DNA of 64,000 bases from Apostichopus japonicus (lineage: Eukaryota > Echinodermata > Holothuroidea > Aspidochirotida > Stichopodidae), in the NCBI RefSeq assembly GCF_037975245.1, contig NC_092577.1:33438398-33502397 (forward strand), given 5' to 3'. Numbering within the stretch: the first letter of the stretch is position 1; each line of letters begins with the position of its first letter. Both the position numbers and the translations under genes were made by a program. The notes beneath the pieces are model-generated. The model was not told the origin of the DNA and ran no database searches. It worked only from the letters and a program-made list of their open reading frames with translations. Positions 45,713-58,743 of this stretch are shown here, one piece after another.

Positions 45713-48700
45713 CTATACAATCGGCATTCTGCATTATTTGCAGAATCATACAGAGCTCTACACATTTTTAGAGCTGCTGTACAATTCTATACTATATATC
45801 TATATACTATATATGTGAAGGTGTACAATAACATATGCATGCATTCACCGCAGTGAAAACAAGTACAATTTCATCTCAGTCTTGTATTTTGTTTTTTGTC
45901 AATTTTCTTATCAGCATTATTAATATTTTAATAATTGATTGTGTACATTTACAGGTATTAACATTGTAAAATATTTCTGCAGATCTGTTTTCCCCAAAGG
46001 CATGGAAACATGGTTCATATAGTAAACTAAAAGCCCCATGTCATCTTGTCATGTCATCTCCTCAAGTCATTTAAGCGTCCTCAGTTTTTGATATCGTCGT
46101 CGTGTCAGTGGTCACCCTTGCTCTGCAGATTCCTGTCTCTTCATCCAGTAGTTCAGATTCCAACTCTTTGTCAACCCTGTGATACCATCCCATACTTGTT
46201 CACCACTTCAGTATTAATTCTGTCATTCTTGTCTCACATGTACAGTACTGTATCTAGATAGCCACAGCTGACACTCTTGGGGGAAGAATTGGCCACAAAG
46301 ATGTGTGAAATGTTTTGATTTTAATTTTAAAGAATGCATGCTATAAAAAGACTCTCAGGAGTTGGAGTACTGCATAGTGTACATGTATGTTACAGTATAG
46401 ACACACACTGATACATTAAGAACCTACATAGTGACATGGCACCCTCCTCCTCTCCACAATTTTCCTACGTGGGAGGACAGGTACAGTACTGGGACATTGT
46501 ACAAGACTGATGTGTACTGCCACCATATGAAAGACAAGTATGCAGTGTATGAGGAGAATCCCGAGGAAGATGCTAGCTTAGTTTCACTTCAGCAGTCTGA
46601 CTGACTGACTAAAAGAAAGTAGAGAAAATCCTTCTTACCAAAAACACAAACTGAGATGAGATGGAAAAACCACAAATATGTTGGCTTCCTTTGTCCTTTA
46701 ACCATCAAAAGGGTAGAGAGGCAAGACCTTGGAAAAAGTGCTCTCATTAAAAGTAAAACTTGATAAGGCTTTAAACAGCATGGGGTTTAGTTCAACTGGG
46801 AGAATACAATGAATTATTGTGTGTGTATATGTACAGTAGTTAATAATCCATCCAGTGTGTCCTGCTGTAGGATGGATGATATGTACAGGCTCTAACAGTA
46901 ACTTCACACACACTGTGGGAATGTTACTTCACAGAAATCAAGTGACATTGCTATGGCTGACATGTTGGGAGACTGGGTCATGAACCTCTCACAATTTTGC
47001 CCTTCTCTTTTAATTCTCTTGATCGTCCTTGGCATTTACAGTACTACTGTTTGTTACAATTTGCTATCCTGGCAAAATCAGACTGTTGTACATTCAAAAT
47101 TTTTGACTTTCTTTTGAGTTTGTAGAAAGTCATTGACAAAACACGACCATTGTATGAGTGATTGCGCCTTGATTAGACTAAGATGGCCAATCTTAACTTA
47201 TTGGAAATACAGTACTAAAAGATGGTGTAGTGATTAATTGATATATTATTCCAACCTGCAGTGATAGGTTAATAAGTATTGAAAGTGATCTGATAGTTTG
47301 CCTGACTTGTGAACTGATCTTGATGATGATCTTGAGTTCATATGGGTTTTTGATCCGTGATCCGATAACACAATCGTCTTCAGACTGTGATCTGATGACG
47401 AGCGGGTGATCACATGTGAACACAACCAAAGTTACTGTATCTCTCAGTGATCGCCTAAAATGAAAACTGTATGGGACATTGAATGAAAAAATCCTATTTA
47501 CTCATCAGAGCTCTTTCCCTTTGAAAGTAAACGTTGGCTTTCTGATTTTTTCATTGAACGAAAGTAAACGTTGGCTTTCTGATGTTTTCATTGTCCAAAA
47601 TACAGACTTCTCACTCTGCCCTGAGCTGTTTTCGCATCCATGTCAAGTTGTGAACACACGTAATCTTTGCCTCAAGCTGTTGAACATCATTTTTTGCACA
47701 TTGGCAAGTTAACCGGCAAACAAACAGCTGCGTATCTAGTCACTATCAGTTTTTAATCTTGTGTTTCTTTGATATCCAACCCTCTCACTCTCCCTCCCCT
47801 CCCGCCCCTCCTTTCATTCCTCCTTCCTCTCACTGCCCCTCTCACTGCCCCTCTCACTGCCCTCATCCTCCTTCCTGTTTTTGCCATGTAATCTTACCAT
47901 GTAGATGTTTGTGATAGAAGGCTTGTGTAATGCATTTTGTTAATAAGATCTCCTCATGACTTTCATGAGGCCCATAGCAAGGGAAAGCATACATATGAAG
48001 CCATGTTTGTCTTCCTTCTTATTTCTCATTAGAAAAACATCTGTCATTGAAATTTAAGTTTATTAATTTATTGGCTTGCAGTTTCGCCATCGCAAAGTTT
48101 CTTCCTTTACTTTGTTTATGTTCTCTTGGTTTGAAACCATCCTCTGGTTTTTTTTGCAACTAATATGTTTTATTTTGATATATACAGTATATCCTACTTC
48201 CGAAAGATTCCTCAGTGAATGAATAATGATGCAGAGCTTTGACGTTTGGGGATTAGGTGTCGTCAATGAAACGTGGAATAATTCAATGAAATGAATGACT
48301 GTATTTCCAAAGTCAAGTGGATTTCACCCTACAGCAGCGGTTGAAGAGTTCACTCTCACAGGATTAGCAGGAAATGGGCAAGGTGTTTTTTTTTTGGTCA
48401 TTGAAAACCTTCATCTGGATGGAAAATTTGAATTTGCATTTAATTGTGGTTTATATCCTTTAAAAGTGCTATAAAGCTTTTCTTTTTCTTCTCAACTTGT
48501 TTATTTTGATCATTTCTCTTGTGCTGTCAATAAAGGCCATTTAAGTTGTTTACAATCTAAGTGAATTTGAAAAGGAGATCAGAATATACGGAAATTAAGT
48601 AGCAACGGAGAATTATTATTAAAGTCAAGAAGGAATGAAAACTACGGTATGAAATATTTCCTGAAAGGGAATGAGGGCGGTATTGAAGAACTTAGCATGC

Positions 48701-49327
48701 ATAGACCTGATGAATTCACTTTGGCTTCGGCTTTGAGTACGTTTCTGTATGCTGCCCTGTTGGATGAATCTATAAACCGTAAATAGTAGAAACAGACTTT
48801 GCGATCCGTGTTATGCTCATTGCCGACTTTGCAGTCCGCTGTCACCCTCACAATTTTACAAGGTCGGTAAGAGTGACTCCATAGTTTCCCCTTTCGGGAA
48901 ACCAAAGATGAACGGAAAAATATAGACAACTTTTGAAAGAGCACAGAAATGGTTGGCTATATTAATATATGAAATGGGATTTTTATTAGGTTACTACAGG
49001 AATACAACTTACAAGGCCTACATATTCAATGCATATTGTACTCCCAAGAGTGCCAGTCAGAACCCGCCGTATATCGCACACACTTTTTGACAGCTCAGTA
49101 GCTTGCATAATATTTAGTAGCCTAGTGTACTACTTGAAGAAACAAACATACTTTCAGCTGTTTCGTTGCACACAGGTATAAACGAAAGAATAGAGCTGTG
49201 CAGATAGTGGACTAATAACAGAGCTATGAAAAACAGATCAAGCTCTATGAAGGTAAAATAGTTTCTCCTGTGAGACTTTATTCTCATAATAATACTCCTC
49301 AATTGGTTACATGTAACACACAAAAAA
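45713..49327. other. Gene-free stretch
   Basis: Scattered short open frames only. Small direct repeats occur at 47522-47600 (GAAAGTAAACGTTGGCTTTC twice) and 47820-47860 (CTCACTGCCCCT three times). Confidence 0.4.
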
Positions 49328-49453
49328 ATGCAAGGGGGGATCAGGATTGTTTCTTCACCTCAGGAAGGTTACAAAGCTGACCCAGACGGAAGCGTCCACA
49401 TTTGGGAAGAGTGGTGGATCAGTGCCAAACGAGAAAGCCTGAAACGGTGGTAG
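49328..49453 (+). CDS. Small open reading frame, unassigned
   Basis: 41 codons from ATG to TAG, MQGGIRIVSSPQEGYKADPD then GSVHIWEEWWISAKRESLKR. Composition is more coding-like than its surroundings, and an acceptor-like CTTCACCTCAG lies inside it at 49363. I recognise no family. It may be a captured coding fragment or an exon of an untraced gene. Confidence 0.2.
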   Translation: MQGGIRIVSSPQEGYKADPDGSVHIWEEWWISAKRESLKRW

Positions 49454-49711
49454 TAGTTTTTTGACGAATCAAAGAGATAGTATATTACAGTTCCTTGCTG
49501 TTGAGACTTGTGTCGTGAGACATGGCGAGGGCAAGTATTTAGTGGAGATCACCCCCCACCTCCACCCCCACCCCAGTGTTAACGCTACAAACTTGAAATT
49601 TAAGCTGTTTTCTGGCTAAATGTCAGTGATTTGTCAGTACATTAGAAAGAAAAAGGCCCTATCATTTTCTGCCAACTGGTACATGTATGTAAACTATAGT
49701 ACTACTGTAAG

Positions 49712-49817
49712 CATGGGCGGCGATCATGGGGGGGGGGACAGGGAGACATGTTGCTAAGCGCCTGCACCCAAGCAAATGTCCCCCCCCCCCAATATTTGAA
49801 ACAAATTGCCGCCCCTG
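49712..49817. mobile_element. Miniature hAT-like element
   Basis: 106 bp with ends CATGGGCGGCGAT and ATTGCCGCCCCTG (imperfect inverted repeats), flanked by the exact 8-bp direct repeat ACTGTAAG at 49704-49711 and 49818-49825. An 8-bp target duplication is characteristic of hAT transposons. Confidence 0.82.
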
Positions 49818-50503
49818 ACTGTAAGTCTACAACCACATAATGCCTACTGTATACGTACAGTAACTGATGTGTTTTATAATTCGGGAAAATGCAAAGTGCA
49901 AAACTTCATTTTTCATCAAGTAGATTTGTTATTCTGTTATCTAGCAGGTGTCTTTAAGTACTTCTGAAATTCTCTAGGTCTGAGCTTGCTCCCCCAAAAG
50001 AAGAATTCTCGATCATCGTCGTGGTGGGGTCTTATCCTGAATACACAAACGAATGTTTACACTTTTGTATCAGGTTGTCCTTGCCTTTTCAAATGCAAAC
50101 AAGGCTGTGAAGGTGAAGGTAAAATAGTACTTGGAGAACCTTATGTACCATAATAGTAAAACTATCTACAGTGCTACTCAAGGGTTAGTTAGGACTGTAA
50201 AACGTAATTTGACAAGCTCAGATCCTCAAGCAAGTGACAATGTGATGTCATCATTCCACAGACGTTCACTGTAGTTTTCTTCACTGTCTTTATTTTTCTT
50301 CAATGATTTTAAATGTTATAGCAAATTTTATAGTTTTGGGATGTTTTTGAGTGTTTTAAGGGAAAAGGTATCATTCCTGTATCATTCATAGTTAGTTGAC
50401 CTTTCTTTAATTGTGGCTTATTTTGCTGACCAGAGACCCCAGGTACATTTTAGTGACTTTTCCTGCTCTCCAGGCCCCCACAGAGGGCAAATCATGATGG
50501 AAG

Positions 50504-50884
50504 CATTAGCGGAGCGTCCATACAGTCAGGGGGGGCGGATGCCCCCCCTGACGGAAACGAATGGACTGCTGGCGCCCTTTTCAGCTCTTTACCACCTTTT
50601 ACTTATTCGCGATTATTGACTTTTTTATTGCGCTCTCATCTACCTATTGACATTTTTCACATTTTGTTGGTGTAATTTTGCGATGACACCTATTTATTCT
50701 TCGTTTATATGCAAATTAGTCAGGCCCGGAAAGGGTAATTTCCGGCGATCTAGGGCGTATCTTTACTCAAAACATTTCTGTACGCTACACGCCAACCGTG
50801 GTGGTGCTTCGCTTAGATAGTGTCGAAAGCGCCCCTACAGACCATTCTCGCCCCTCTTGACCAATACCCTTAGCTCCGCCACTG
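50504..50884. mobile_element. Non-autonomous hAT-like element
   Basis: 381 bp with ends CATTAGCGGAGC and AGCTCCGCCACTG, about 10 of 13 bases paired, flanked by exact 8-bp repeats GATGGAAG at 50496-50503 and 50885-50892. Inside near the left end is a GGGGGGGCGG and CCCCCCCTGAC snapback. No transposase frame. Confidence 0.85.
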
Positions 50885-50892
50885 GATGGAAG

Positions 50893-53293
50893 TGCCAGAC
50901 AGTACAAATTATTATTATAAAGTACTATGCAATGTTTTTCTGTTAAAAAAACTTTTCTCTGTGGGCAACTGGGCATATATGAAAATGTTCAGGTGCTGTT
51001 GAAATTTCAGCATCGATTCGTTTATGGCACTGTATCCCATTCATATCCTAAATTGGTATTGAATTTTTGCTATCATCCTTCTTAAAAATTTGTAATTTCC
51101 CCCTAAGTTCACCTTTTTCAGGTTGTATTTGAAACCTTATAATGAGGGTATATCTAGTACAGTACTTGTGTATTTAGCATCTTAGCGCTGTATTTATCAC
51201 CTCACTTGCCGAATTGACACTTTTATTTTGTAAATCTGCCAGGCCTCTAAATTGAGGTTATTTATTGGCTAAATGTCAGTTGATTTTGATGTTTGCCACA
51301 AAGAGGAAAATAAGAAATCATTGGCATTTTCTGCCAGTAGATATTTAACAATATATTGTTATATAGTGTTGTTTATATACATAACAAAACTATAGTAAAT
51401 TCATGTATCATAAGACAGGTAACAAAAACATTACAACGATTTCTATGTATATCTAACAAAATAAGCCCAGTATTTTTGCTCACTAGTAGCAAATTTATTG
51501 GGCTGCTCCTACGATATGCCATAAGTGTACAGTACATTAGCTGATGTGTGCTGTACTCAAGAAATGCCAACTGGTAGGAACTTGATTTAATAAGATGTTT
51601 TTTTTATGCATATATGCATAGTTTAACAATTGGCTAAAGGTTTGAATTTCTAGGCCCGAAACACTGTCATCTCTCTCTGTCATTCATATAATTGTACTTT
51701 ATTTGTTCCCACTTGGTAAAATTCTCTCAGATTGCATTCTCCCCTCTGCTGAAGTTGCGTACTTTACATTCACCAATTTTTCTAAACACCTTCAGTCAGC
51801 CCTTTAATAAACTTTACATGTTTGTGTTTGCATAGTTTCAAAATGTAGGTCTCCCTAATGTGACTTGCACTTTAGAAAGTATACAACACTTTTGCTCTGA
51901 TATATCCTTGAAAAAAAGGAAAAAGGGTACTTTAATAGCATCTCATCAAGCTTGAATTGAAATTTCCCTGTTAGTACTTCAATGGAGAGTGTAACACCCA
52001 CTTCCCAGAATAACTTGAAGATTGTGAGTGGTTGCCATGGTGATGTCCTCCTGGGAAGCCGTTATTATCGTACTAGTAAAGTGCCATCACCGTATACTTT
52101 GAGGTGAAAAGCCCTCCAGAGACTTTTGGCATTTATTTTGCAATTTTTTCAAGTCGTGGAAGCACTTGTACAGTAATTAATGATTTCCGAAAACAAGACG
52201 GTGAAGTTTTAAACCGAAACTTTCGTTTCATGGAATTAAACGTCCGAATAGTTCCATTTTAATTAAGGATAAGAAAAATTTAAAGAAATGTCTCAAATTG
52301 CCAATGGAACTTTACATAATTTGTGAGAGTATATATAATGGTGTTTGTTATAATGTAGTAAATTTTGTGCAGAAAACTGAGATTTGAACATTTGGTAAAG
52401 AATCATTGGCTATTAAGACTACATTCATTTTGATGAGTTTCCCCTGTTTTTCTTGTTTATATTTTAAATTTTTTTTTATTTAAAGTTGATTTCATCTGAT
52501 ACCTTCTTTCTGTATGCAGTTTTGTGTGTAATTTTATTTTCAAATTTTGTGTACAAGCTTTGAAGGCTCGGAAGTCTGTCTCTGATAAATTAATATGGTT
52601 CTTACCTTCAAATCTGTGTAGGTACATCTTTGCACTAATTATATACAGTACCAATGTGACCATTTTACAGAGCATTTTGTAATGCTGCAATGCCTGATAA
52701 ATGATTCATTTTAACTTTTTATATTCTTTGCCCATCATATTATCGATGAAAATTCAGGTACAGTACAGTGGATTGCCACAAAAATTTAGTCTGTAAAGTG
52801 TAAACAATTATAAACTTATTTTGAGTTATATAGCTAAGGTACATGTTCCATGTTTTGATAATTTACTGGATGTTGAAAGCACCAATAATCTAGATGATTT
52901 CATAGATTAATTACACAGGTCTACCTCTTGTACCACTATTGAAGAAAGCAATGCATTATCAGTTTTTCATATTTTTTTACCAACTTCATAACAAATACCT
53001 CAAAAAATGTAGATTGTTCTTTGAAATTTTGTGAGGACAGATCTGGGTAGTCTATTGTGTTTGCAGACTTTGGAAGGTTCCTACAGTACTTTGAAGAGAG
53101 AGAAAAAAGCTCTTGCAAAATTGTTGATATTACAGTTCTGCAAAAAAGGCCATAGCCTTTTCACCTCCTTAGCTGTTTCATCTCCATTGTTCATCATTCT
53201 ATTTTTATACTCATATTCCAATTTTAGTTGGCTGTCTATCCATTTTTAGTTTAGATGTGTCCTAAACTGTTTCTGTTTCTGTTCAGTTTGCCG
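50893..53293. other. Gene-free AT-rich stretch
   Basis: No coding sequence, tRNA or clear tandem repeat recognised. Confidence 0.4.
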
Positions 53294-53325
53294 TTATAGA
53301 TGATCCTGCTAGGATCGAAATGTCA
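53294..53325 (-). mobile_element. Short R1 relic
   Basis: Only the hairpin core survives: TGATCCTGCTAGGATCGAAA followed by TGTCAAAA. Confidence 0.6.
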
Positions 53326-53369
53326 AAATTTCTACTTTGCAGTCGATGAAAGAATAAATACAGTAGTCA

Positions 53370-54222
53370 CACCAATATTTTGGGGATAATCCCCATCCCA
53401 CCACACCCCCTCCTTCCCTACTCTCCCACTCCTAAATAAACAATTTCAAAATGAAATATACAAGAGGATTAAGGAATGAAAGTAGTTTTTGAATATAACA
53501 GTTTGAACAATGAACACTCTCTAGACATTGCATTGGTGTTGTGGTTGCATTGGTGTTGTGGTTGCATTGGTGTTGTGGTTACAACATTACTAAACTATTT
53601 AGATCAGCTTAATGAAGCTGTTCTCACATTGTGAGAGGGTGCGTGATGTCATGTTGCCAGGAGATCTCTTAATGTTGGGATGCAGGTTATTTTCGGTAGG
53701 GTGTTTAGATTTAAGCCCAGCTGAACAGGAAGGAAGCTTACGGTTTTAGACACAGTGCCAACAGCTGTGAACAATTAATCAATTCTTGACATATGCATAA
53801 CAATATTTTGGGGAATATCCCATCCCATCCCACCACTCCCCCCCCCCACCCCACTCTCCAACTCCTAAATAAACAATTTCAAAATGAAATATATTTAAGA
53901 GGATTAAGGAGAGAAATTAGATTTTAACAGTTTGAACAATGAACACTCTCTGGATATTGCATTGGTGTTGTGGTTGTATTGGTGTTGTGGTTGCATTGGT
54001 GTCATTGGTGCTACAACATTACTAAACTATTTAGATCAACTTATTGAAGCTGTTCTCACATTGTGAGAGGGTGAGGTAATGTCATGTTGCCAGGAGATCT
54101 CTTAACATTTGGATGCAGGTTATTTTTGGTAGGGTGTTTAGATTTAAGCCCAGCTGAACAGGAAGGAAGCTGAATGGTTTTAAACACCGTGCCAACAGCT
54201 GTGAACAATTAATCACTTCTTG
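53370..54222. repeat. Direct duplication of about 430 bp
   Basis: Two tandem copies (about 53370-53800 and 53805-54222) share CAATATTTTGGGGA, CTCCTAAATAAACAATTTC, GAACAATGAACACTCTCT, GTTGCCAGGAGATCTCTTAA and GTGCCAACAGCTGTGAACAA. Each also holds an internal 18-bp repeat TGCATTGGTGTTGTGGT, three copies in the first and two to three in the second. Confidence 0.92.
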
Positions 54223-54419
54223 ACAGAATAGTGTACTGCAACATGAATGCATTGAAAGACAAAAAGAATTTAGAATTAAAACTTTGACAGCTTTCAGATA
54301 CGGCTAGATCCAATGATGCCATGGTACATGCATGTGAGTACATATGACTAAATCCCAACACAGGTTTATGGTATTCATACTGTATGTGCCTCCATACTCA
54401 CACAAGCAAATTATTCTAG

Positions 54420-55005
54420 CATACTGTAGTTGCCTGTACTCATACTGTGGTTGCCTGTACTCATACTGTTGATGTCTGTACTCATAGTGTGGATGCTTGT
54501 ACTCATACTGTAGTTGCCCGTACCCACAGTGTAGTTGCCTGTACTCATACTGTAGTTGCCTGTACACATCCTGTTGTTGCTTGTACACATCCTGTCGTTG
54601 CCTGTACTCATACTGTAGTTGCCTGTACTCATACTGTGGTTGCCTGTACTCATACTGTTGTTGCCTATACTCATATTGTAGTTGCCTGTACTCATACTGT
54701 TGTTGCCTGTACTCATACTGTAGTTGCCTGTACTCATACTGTAGTTGCCTGTACTCATACTGTAGTTGCCTGTACTCATACTGTAGTTGCCTGTACTCAT
54801 ATTGTAGTTGCCTGTACTCATACTGTTGTTGCCTGTACTCATACTGTAGTTGCCTGTACTCATACTGTAGTTGCCTGTACTCATACTGTAGTTGCCTGTA
54901 CTCATACTGTAGTTGCCTGTACTCATACTGTAGTTGCCTGTACTCATACTGTAGTTGCCTGTACTCATACTGTAGTTGCCTGTACTCATACTGTGGTTGC
55001 CTGTT
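54420..55005. repeat. 21-bp minisatellite
   Basis: About 28 copies of CCTGTACTCATACTGTAGTT plus G. Because the unit is a multiple of three and lacks stops in four of the six frames, it gives open frames of about 180-234 codons on both strands (YEYRQLQ, GNYSMST, VVACTHT and CLYSYCS heptads). These are most likely not genes. Confidence 0.95.
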
Positions 55006-55470
55006 CACCGTTAGCTTAGGTGATCGTTTAATAATGTTTCAATCATAGTTCATCCTTTAATACACAGAGCCAGCAATCTACTAACTATTCAGAAAATAAT
55101 GACTATGTACAGATTCAACATTACCAGATAGGCAGTTCACTACAATGTCTGCACATTACTTAAATTGCATATGCACTGTACAGTATGTAGGCCTCCAACT
55201 TTGCCTCTGGCTCTTCTGCTCTCAAGCTTGTCTCTGTGGGACAGGAGTTGCTATACCTGTAAATTGTTAGAAAGTCTTAACCACAGCTGCAATTTTTTGG
55301 ACAATTTATGGGTATTTGAAAGTGGGTGATGGGGGGAGGGGAGGCATTGGGAATGGAGATAAATAGTTTTATTCTCTTTAAGGTCTGATAGAGTATGAAT
55401 GGTTGATGTGTATAAACAGGATGAATCAGATGCTTGGAAAGCTAAACCTGTGAATAAATGTAAAGTGTGT

Positions 55471-55815
55471 AAAAGTAAGTTGGCCTGATGTTTCGATCCT
55501 AGTTCAGGATCTTCTTCAGAGGCTAAATGACAAGTAACAGTAACAGAAGGGACAAAAACACGCACAGAATACAGACAGGTTAATGAGCATGGTGAACACA
55601 ATGAAATAGATGTAAGGGGATTAGTAGACAAGTGATGGAGAGAAGAAAGCAACAGGGGAAGAGAAGAGGTAGGAGATAAACAGTGGAGGGACAAAGAGAG
55701 CATTAAAGGAATGGAGTAGGGAAAAAACTGGAGAAGGACAAAGACAGAAAGGTTTGGAGAAAAAAAGGGGTGGAAGAGAGCTGTGAGAAGAGGAGTGAGG
55801 GGGGGGGGAGGGAAC
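55471..55815 (+). mobile_element. R1 repeat, long copy
   Basis: Orientation as at 6.7 kb: AAAGTAAGTTGGCCTGATG, hairpin region with a two-base insertion (GATCCTAGTTCAGGATC), ATGACAAGTAACAGTAAC, GGGGATTAGTAGACAAGTGA and GACAAAGACAGAAAGG. The minus-strand open frame of 188 codons is low-complexity read-through of the repeat. Confidence 0.82.
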
Positions 55816-58429
55816 AAGGGAACTATGAATAAATGTATAGTGTGATTAAATCACTGTTTTGAAAAGAAATGAGAGAAGTACTTTATAGTCCTGTAGGCTG
55901 TACAGTATTATATAAAGTTTGCTATCCTATCAGAGCTAGTATAGGTTGGCCTTGATTTAAATGGAGTCGGGACGATAGGCATGTTAGCAGATACCGTAGA
56001 TCTGTGCCAATACCATAAATCATGCATATCATGTGGTACAATACAAATACATTTAAGAAGGTAATGTACCTCATATAACCATGTATCAGATTTACAAAAC
56101 AACACAAACTAGCTTTAATTTTGAATGTCAGAATCAAAAATATCAATGTGCTTTAATGACAGTGACAGCATGAAATGAAAGTCCATATTTTGTATTCCAA
56201 ACCAAATTCTAGCAAAACTTAAAGTTATTCTTTGTAGAACTTTGTAACAGTATGTTAACTAGTGTTTAATTTTTCGGGCTTAAAAAACATCAGAATTTAA
56301 GTATTAAAATTAGATAAGAATAATGCATTAGGAGCCACCCCATATATTTAGCTAAGAGCAATGCAAAAAACTACCTAATAGCTGCATATTATGTGAGATT
56401 GGCCGTTGAATCCTGCATGGGTGCTGCTTTAAATTAGTGTCAGTAAAACGAACACAGATAGTGACCTAGCTATACTGTACAATAGTTAGTCACAGGGTCG
56501 TGGTAAGTCTGTATTTAAGCCACTTGTGCAATAAGAGTGCAAGTGCTAAAAATATCCACTGTAGCTTAAAATCAAGTTCATAACTGGCATTATTTTTTTC
56601 AAATTTGCCTAATAGGAACAGGCCCAATAATCATTGCTGGATAGTAAGGGAGTAATAAGGGGCTATCGTTACATACGGAAATCATGTGATGTTTGTACTG
56701 ACTAATATTGTTACCAGACTGTGTCATACATTTGTTTTATGTTCTTAGAAAAATACAACTGCCTTACTTAAGTAGTCTTTGCTTCTGGCAATTTAGGCAA
56801 AATATTATATGAGGCATTTAGCCAATAAATAGCCTGAATCACGAGGCCTGTGTCGCACGGCACATTCTATGACAACGGACTGTTAGTCTCATCTTTCATA
56901 CATGTTCTATAAAGAGGAGAATGAAAAGTCTCTGGTGTGTCACTGCGGATATTGGATACCACGGTTAATCCTCAGAAAAATTGGATATTGATATTCTAAC
57001 TTTATTAGAATTATATGGAAATGTGGTGTACATGTTTAGAGTTGTTTTCAGAAACTGAAATTTCAACCTTGTCCCTTCTCAGACTTACAGAATTGTTATT
57101 TCAAAATGAAAATGAATCGTAAGGTAGACAATGTTTGTTTGACAAAATAGGTAATATACTCTGGTTTCATTGAGCTTCTAAGAATACAATGTTCCTCTTT
57201 TATCAGCCAAGAAATAAATTTTCACTCAGACTATATCCTTGCAGCTGCCGAATAAGAAGACAGAGGTCTTCATAAAGTAAGTCGAGTGCAGTCTCGAATA
57301 GAACGCTGAAGAAAGAATAAGACAGTTGAATCATTTACATCTCGTTACTCTTTAAGAGATCTATGGATGGCTGACTTCCAGAGGAAAACCTGGAATGATG
57401 ACTGATGTTTTAATGCTTTCTGGAGAGTGGGAGGTATAAATTACTGAAAAAGATCTTTGACTCAACAAATATTTTTTTTTGGTGGGGGGGGGATGGTTCT
57501 CTCCTCTTCTATCTTTTGTTACTTTGTCTGTCTTCTTTTGCATAATTAATTTATAAAGCATGTTTGCGCGATACCCGGAGCAAACTGCAGCAAGTATAAA
57601 GAGTGATGAGTTTAGAACACGAGAGGAAGATGTGTTGCACATATTACAACTACAGGATTGGTCTGTGCGGTAAAGTGCATCACATTGGTGTGATAGACAG
57701 CCTCTAAATTCATTTTGCATCGTGATTAATTTAAATCAAATGAGTTGGAACACAAAGAACTTCCTCTCAAAGGACAGGAAATTAAAATGTCAGATGTTGA
57801 TTCCAGGAGTATCTATAGGGGGATATAAATACCTGTATATGCATTCCAAATTACTCTTTTCATTCTTTTGCTGTTGATGGATAGATAGCCTGTACTGTAA
57901 CCACAAAGAGTCTTGACCAGTAAGAAAAGAATAAAACCCTATTGTTCATTTTGGGACTGATTAAACTTTACTCCTGATGTTTTCAGAGCATGGAGGTGGT
58001 CAGAGAGAGTACAGGCACACCTGGAGCGTGATATGAAATCTTTAGAAGCTGTCATTTTGGTGGTTTAGTACTTACGGTTCAGAGCTGCGTGACGTTTTCA
58101 GAGATTATCTCATGTTTATTGAGCCGATGTTTGGGCCAATCTCAATGTGATAACACTGTACAGTACCTTTGTACGTAATCATCAAACTACTAGGGAAATG
58201 CCCAAAGTAGGTTGGACATTTCACATGAAGTTAAACATGCTTTCTATCAAGAGCTTAGTTTGATCATAGAAACAACTTTCTTCAAACTGCTAGATAATGC
58301 CCTATTTGGGTTGAACATTTCCAAACAAGTAAACAAATCTAGCAGTTTTGATTTTACTTACAATAGCGTATTTCTATTTAAAGGCATTGAAGACTTGCCA
58401 CAAACAGCGTGCCGCCATCTTTAAAAAGT
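55816..58429. other. Gene-free stretch
   Basis: No supported gene. AAGATGGCGGC on the minus strand at about 58410-58422, a YY1-type motif, lies just beside the R2 copy. Confidence 0.4.
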
Positions 58430-58743
58430 TAACTTCCCGTTGCTTGCAAGTGAAGTTTTTCTCTTGTCGCTACAAAATGCAGACAGTAATGAAACGTGAT
58501 ACCTTGTTATCTTTAGCTGGACCTGAGGTGTCCATCGCTGTATCGTTTGTACACTGTGCTGTGGGTACTGACCGCAGCTGAATGTACTGACTGTACACTA
58601 GTGTCTAACTACCGACGGTAGCAAGCTGTGTGTATTTTCTGGGATCGATGGTGGTGTCTAACACTTCTGTTACACCTCATTCGAAACTAAGTCAGATTAC
58701 CGGCATTAGAAGTTTCTTTTTGCGCAAGTTTTCACACCCTTTA
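58430..58743 (-). repeat. Dispersed repeat R2, copy 2
   Basis: Reverse complement of the 63.67-64.0 kb copy, including the leader with TTGCGCAAGTTTTCACACCC that the 11-kb copy lacks. Contains ACTTCTGTTACACCTCATTC and TGTACACTAGTGTCTAAC. Confidence 0.88.

Noticed and set aside
54304..55048. Four long heptad-repeat open frames
   Set aside because: All arise from a 21-bp minisatellite whose length is a multiple of three.
55251..55817. 188-codon minus-strand open frame rich in Leu, Pro and Ser
   Set aside because: It is the complement of a purine-rich R1 repeat; the EEDP and GSKHQANLLL words arise from the repeat's hairpin region.
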